In this document: one piece after another, positions 63,875 through 64,000 of the stretch | Position numbering within the stretch: position 1 is the stretch's first letter | How the letters are laid out: each line of letters opens with the position of its first letter | Assembly: GCF_900167135.1 (NCBI RefSeq) | Contig: NZ_FUWZ01000002.1 | Coordinates: 520,641 to 584,640 of the forward strand | Origin: Chitinophaga eiseniae | GTDB lineage: Bacteria > Bacteroidota > Bacteroidia > Chitinophagales > Chitinophagaceae | Direction of reading: 5' to 3' | Length of the DNA: 64,000 nt | Program-made: the position numbers and the translations under genes | The notes under the pieces: generated by a model | The model's input: the letters and a program-made list of their open reading frames with translations, nothing else | Databases searched by the model: none | Told to the model about the DNA's origin: nothing

Positions 63875-64000
63875 TTAGTCTTTTTTCTCTGTATCTTCGT
63901 CAGTTGCACTTTCATCCTCATCCTCATCCTCATCCTCATCCTCATCCTCATCCTCATCCTCATCCTCATCCTCATCCTCATCCTCATCCTCATCCTCATC
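63875..64000 (-). CDS. C-terminus of an Asp/Glu-repeat protein, cut by window edge
   Basis: Forty-two codons in frame with the TAA at 63875 encode a run of alternating Asp and Glu, ending SATDEDTEKKD. The start lies outside the window. The tail is highly acidic and disordered. It cannot be assigned to a family from this part alone. The Met-Arg repeat frame on the same strand is a shadow of the same DNA. Confidence 0.75.
   Translation of the reverse strand, partial: DEDEDEDEDEDEDEDEDEDEDEDEDEDEDESATDEDTEKKD
63913..64000 (-). repeat. Hexanucleotide tandem repeat, at least 14 copies
   Basis: TCATCC on the plus strand (GGATGA on the minus strand) repeats without interruption from 63913 to the window edge. 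It is in frame with the minus-strand gene and encodes the (Asp-Glu)n tail. Copy number changes would lengthen or shorten the tail by two residues without a frameshift. Confidence 0.9.

Noticed and set aside
63763..63999. A frame of alternating Met and Arg on the minus strand
   Set aside because: It is the same hexamer read in another frame. The Asp-Glu frame ends naturally and is the likely coding one.
63913..64000. CRISPR-like array
   Set aside because: The repeat is an uninterrupted 6-base unit with no spacers.
1..64000. tRNA or rRNA genes, complete insertion sequences
   Set aside because: No cloverleaf-like gap sequence, rRNA segment or transposase was recognised in any intergenic region.

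Overview
The window looks like a chromosomal segment of a soil-type Bacteroidota, most probably Chitinophagaceae and close to Chitinophaga. The reasons are three SusC/SusD outer-membrane pairs plus a further TonB receptor with a DUF4249 lipoprotein, two ECF sigma/FecR pairs, a type IX secretion tail on a secreted enzyme, TAnnTTTG-type promoter boxes, and start codons without strong Shine-Dalgarno sequences. The genus is inferred from gene style, not from a marker comparison. No rRNA, tRNA, CRISPR array or complete insertion sequence was seen.

Left part (1-15.9 kb, all minus strand). A SusC/SusD pair (SusD cut by the window edge) lies downstream of a DeoR-type repressor. Next to it is a sigma factor, FecR, STN-type SusC, SusD and FAD-dependent oxidoreductase series that reads as one glycan-uptake and oxidation locus under trans-envelope control. 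A nitrilase-superfamily hydrolase and a YdeI-like protein follow.

Middle part (16-34.5 kb). Single genes come first: an AHSA1/SRPBCC protein, a SUKH protein, a Tat-exported metallophosphoesterase, malate:quinone oxidoreductase, and a 1049-residue secreted PQQ-type sugar dehydrogenase with Ig, DNRLRE, discoidin and T9SS modules. A decayed AbiE toxin-antitoxin locus then sits between two identical 16-bp LacI-like operators. After it comes a plus-strand polysaccharide utilisation locus: GH29 fucosidase, GH28 fused to a second beta-helix domain, SusC and SusD. The enzymes suggest a fucosylated pectic substrate.

Right-middle part (34.5-54.4 kb). This holds TauE/SafE with DUF1634, CvfB, a REC-PAS-kinase, and a tightly overlapped operon of a DnaJ-type chaperone, a DinD-like small protein and an MFS exporter. 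A glutaminase and a second sigma/FecR/TonB receptor/DUF4249 locus follow. Housekeeping genes are pyrD, terC, rsmE, a MATE exporter and dnaB.

Right part (54.4-64 kb). The dnaB-pheT gap carries phased DnaA-box-like sites beside an AT-rich tract, and every complete gene to its right is on the plus strand (pheT, a coiled-coil gene, zapA, rny, a DUF1080 gene, an SDR gene, hipB, hipA). The AT-rich hipBA toxin-antitoxin pair has palindromic operators and is flanked by two related repeats. The window ends inside a minus-strand gene whose C-terminus is encoded by a hexanucleotide tandem repeat giving Asp-Glu repeats.

The most interesting items are the origin-like DnaA cluster, the deleted AbiE toxin with its intact operator, the twin LacI-like operators, the DnaJ/DinD-like/MFS operon, the GH28 fusion enzyme, and the repeats around hipBA.
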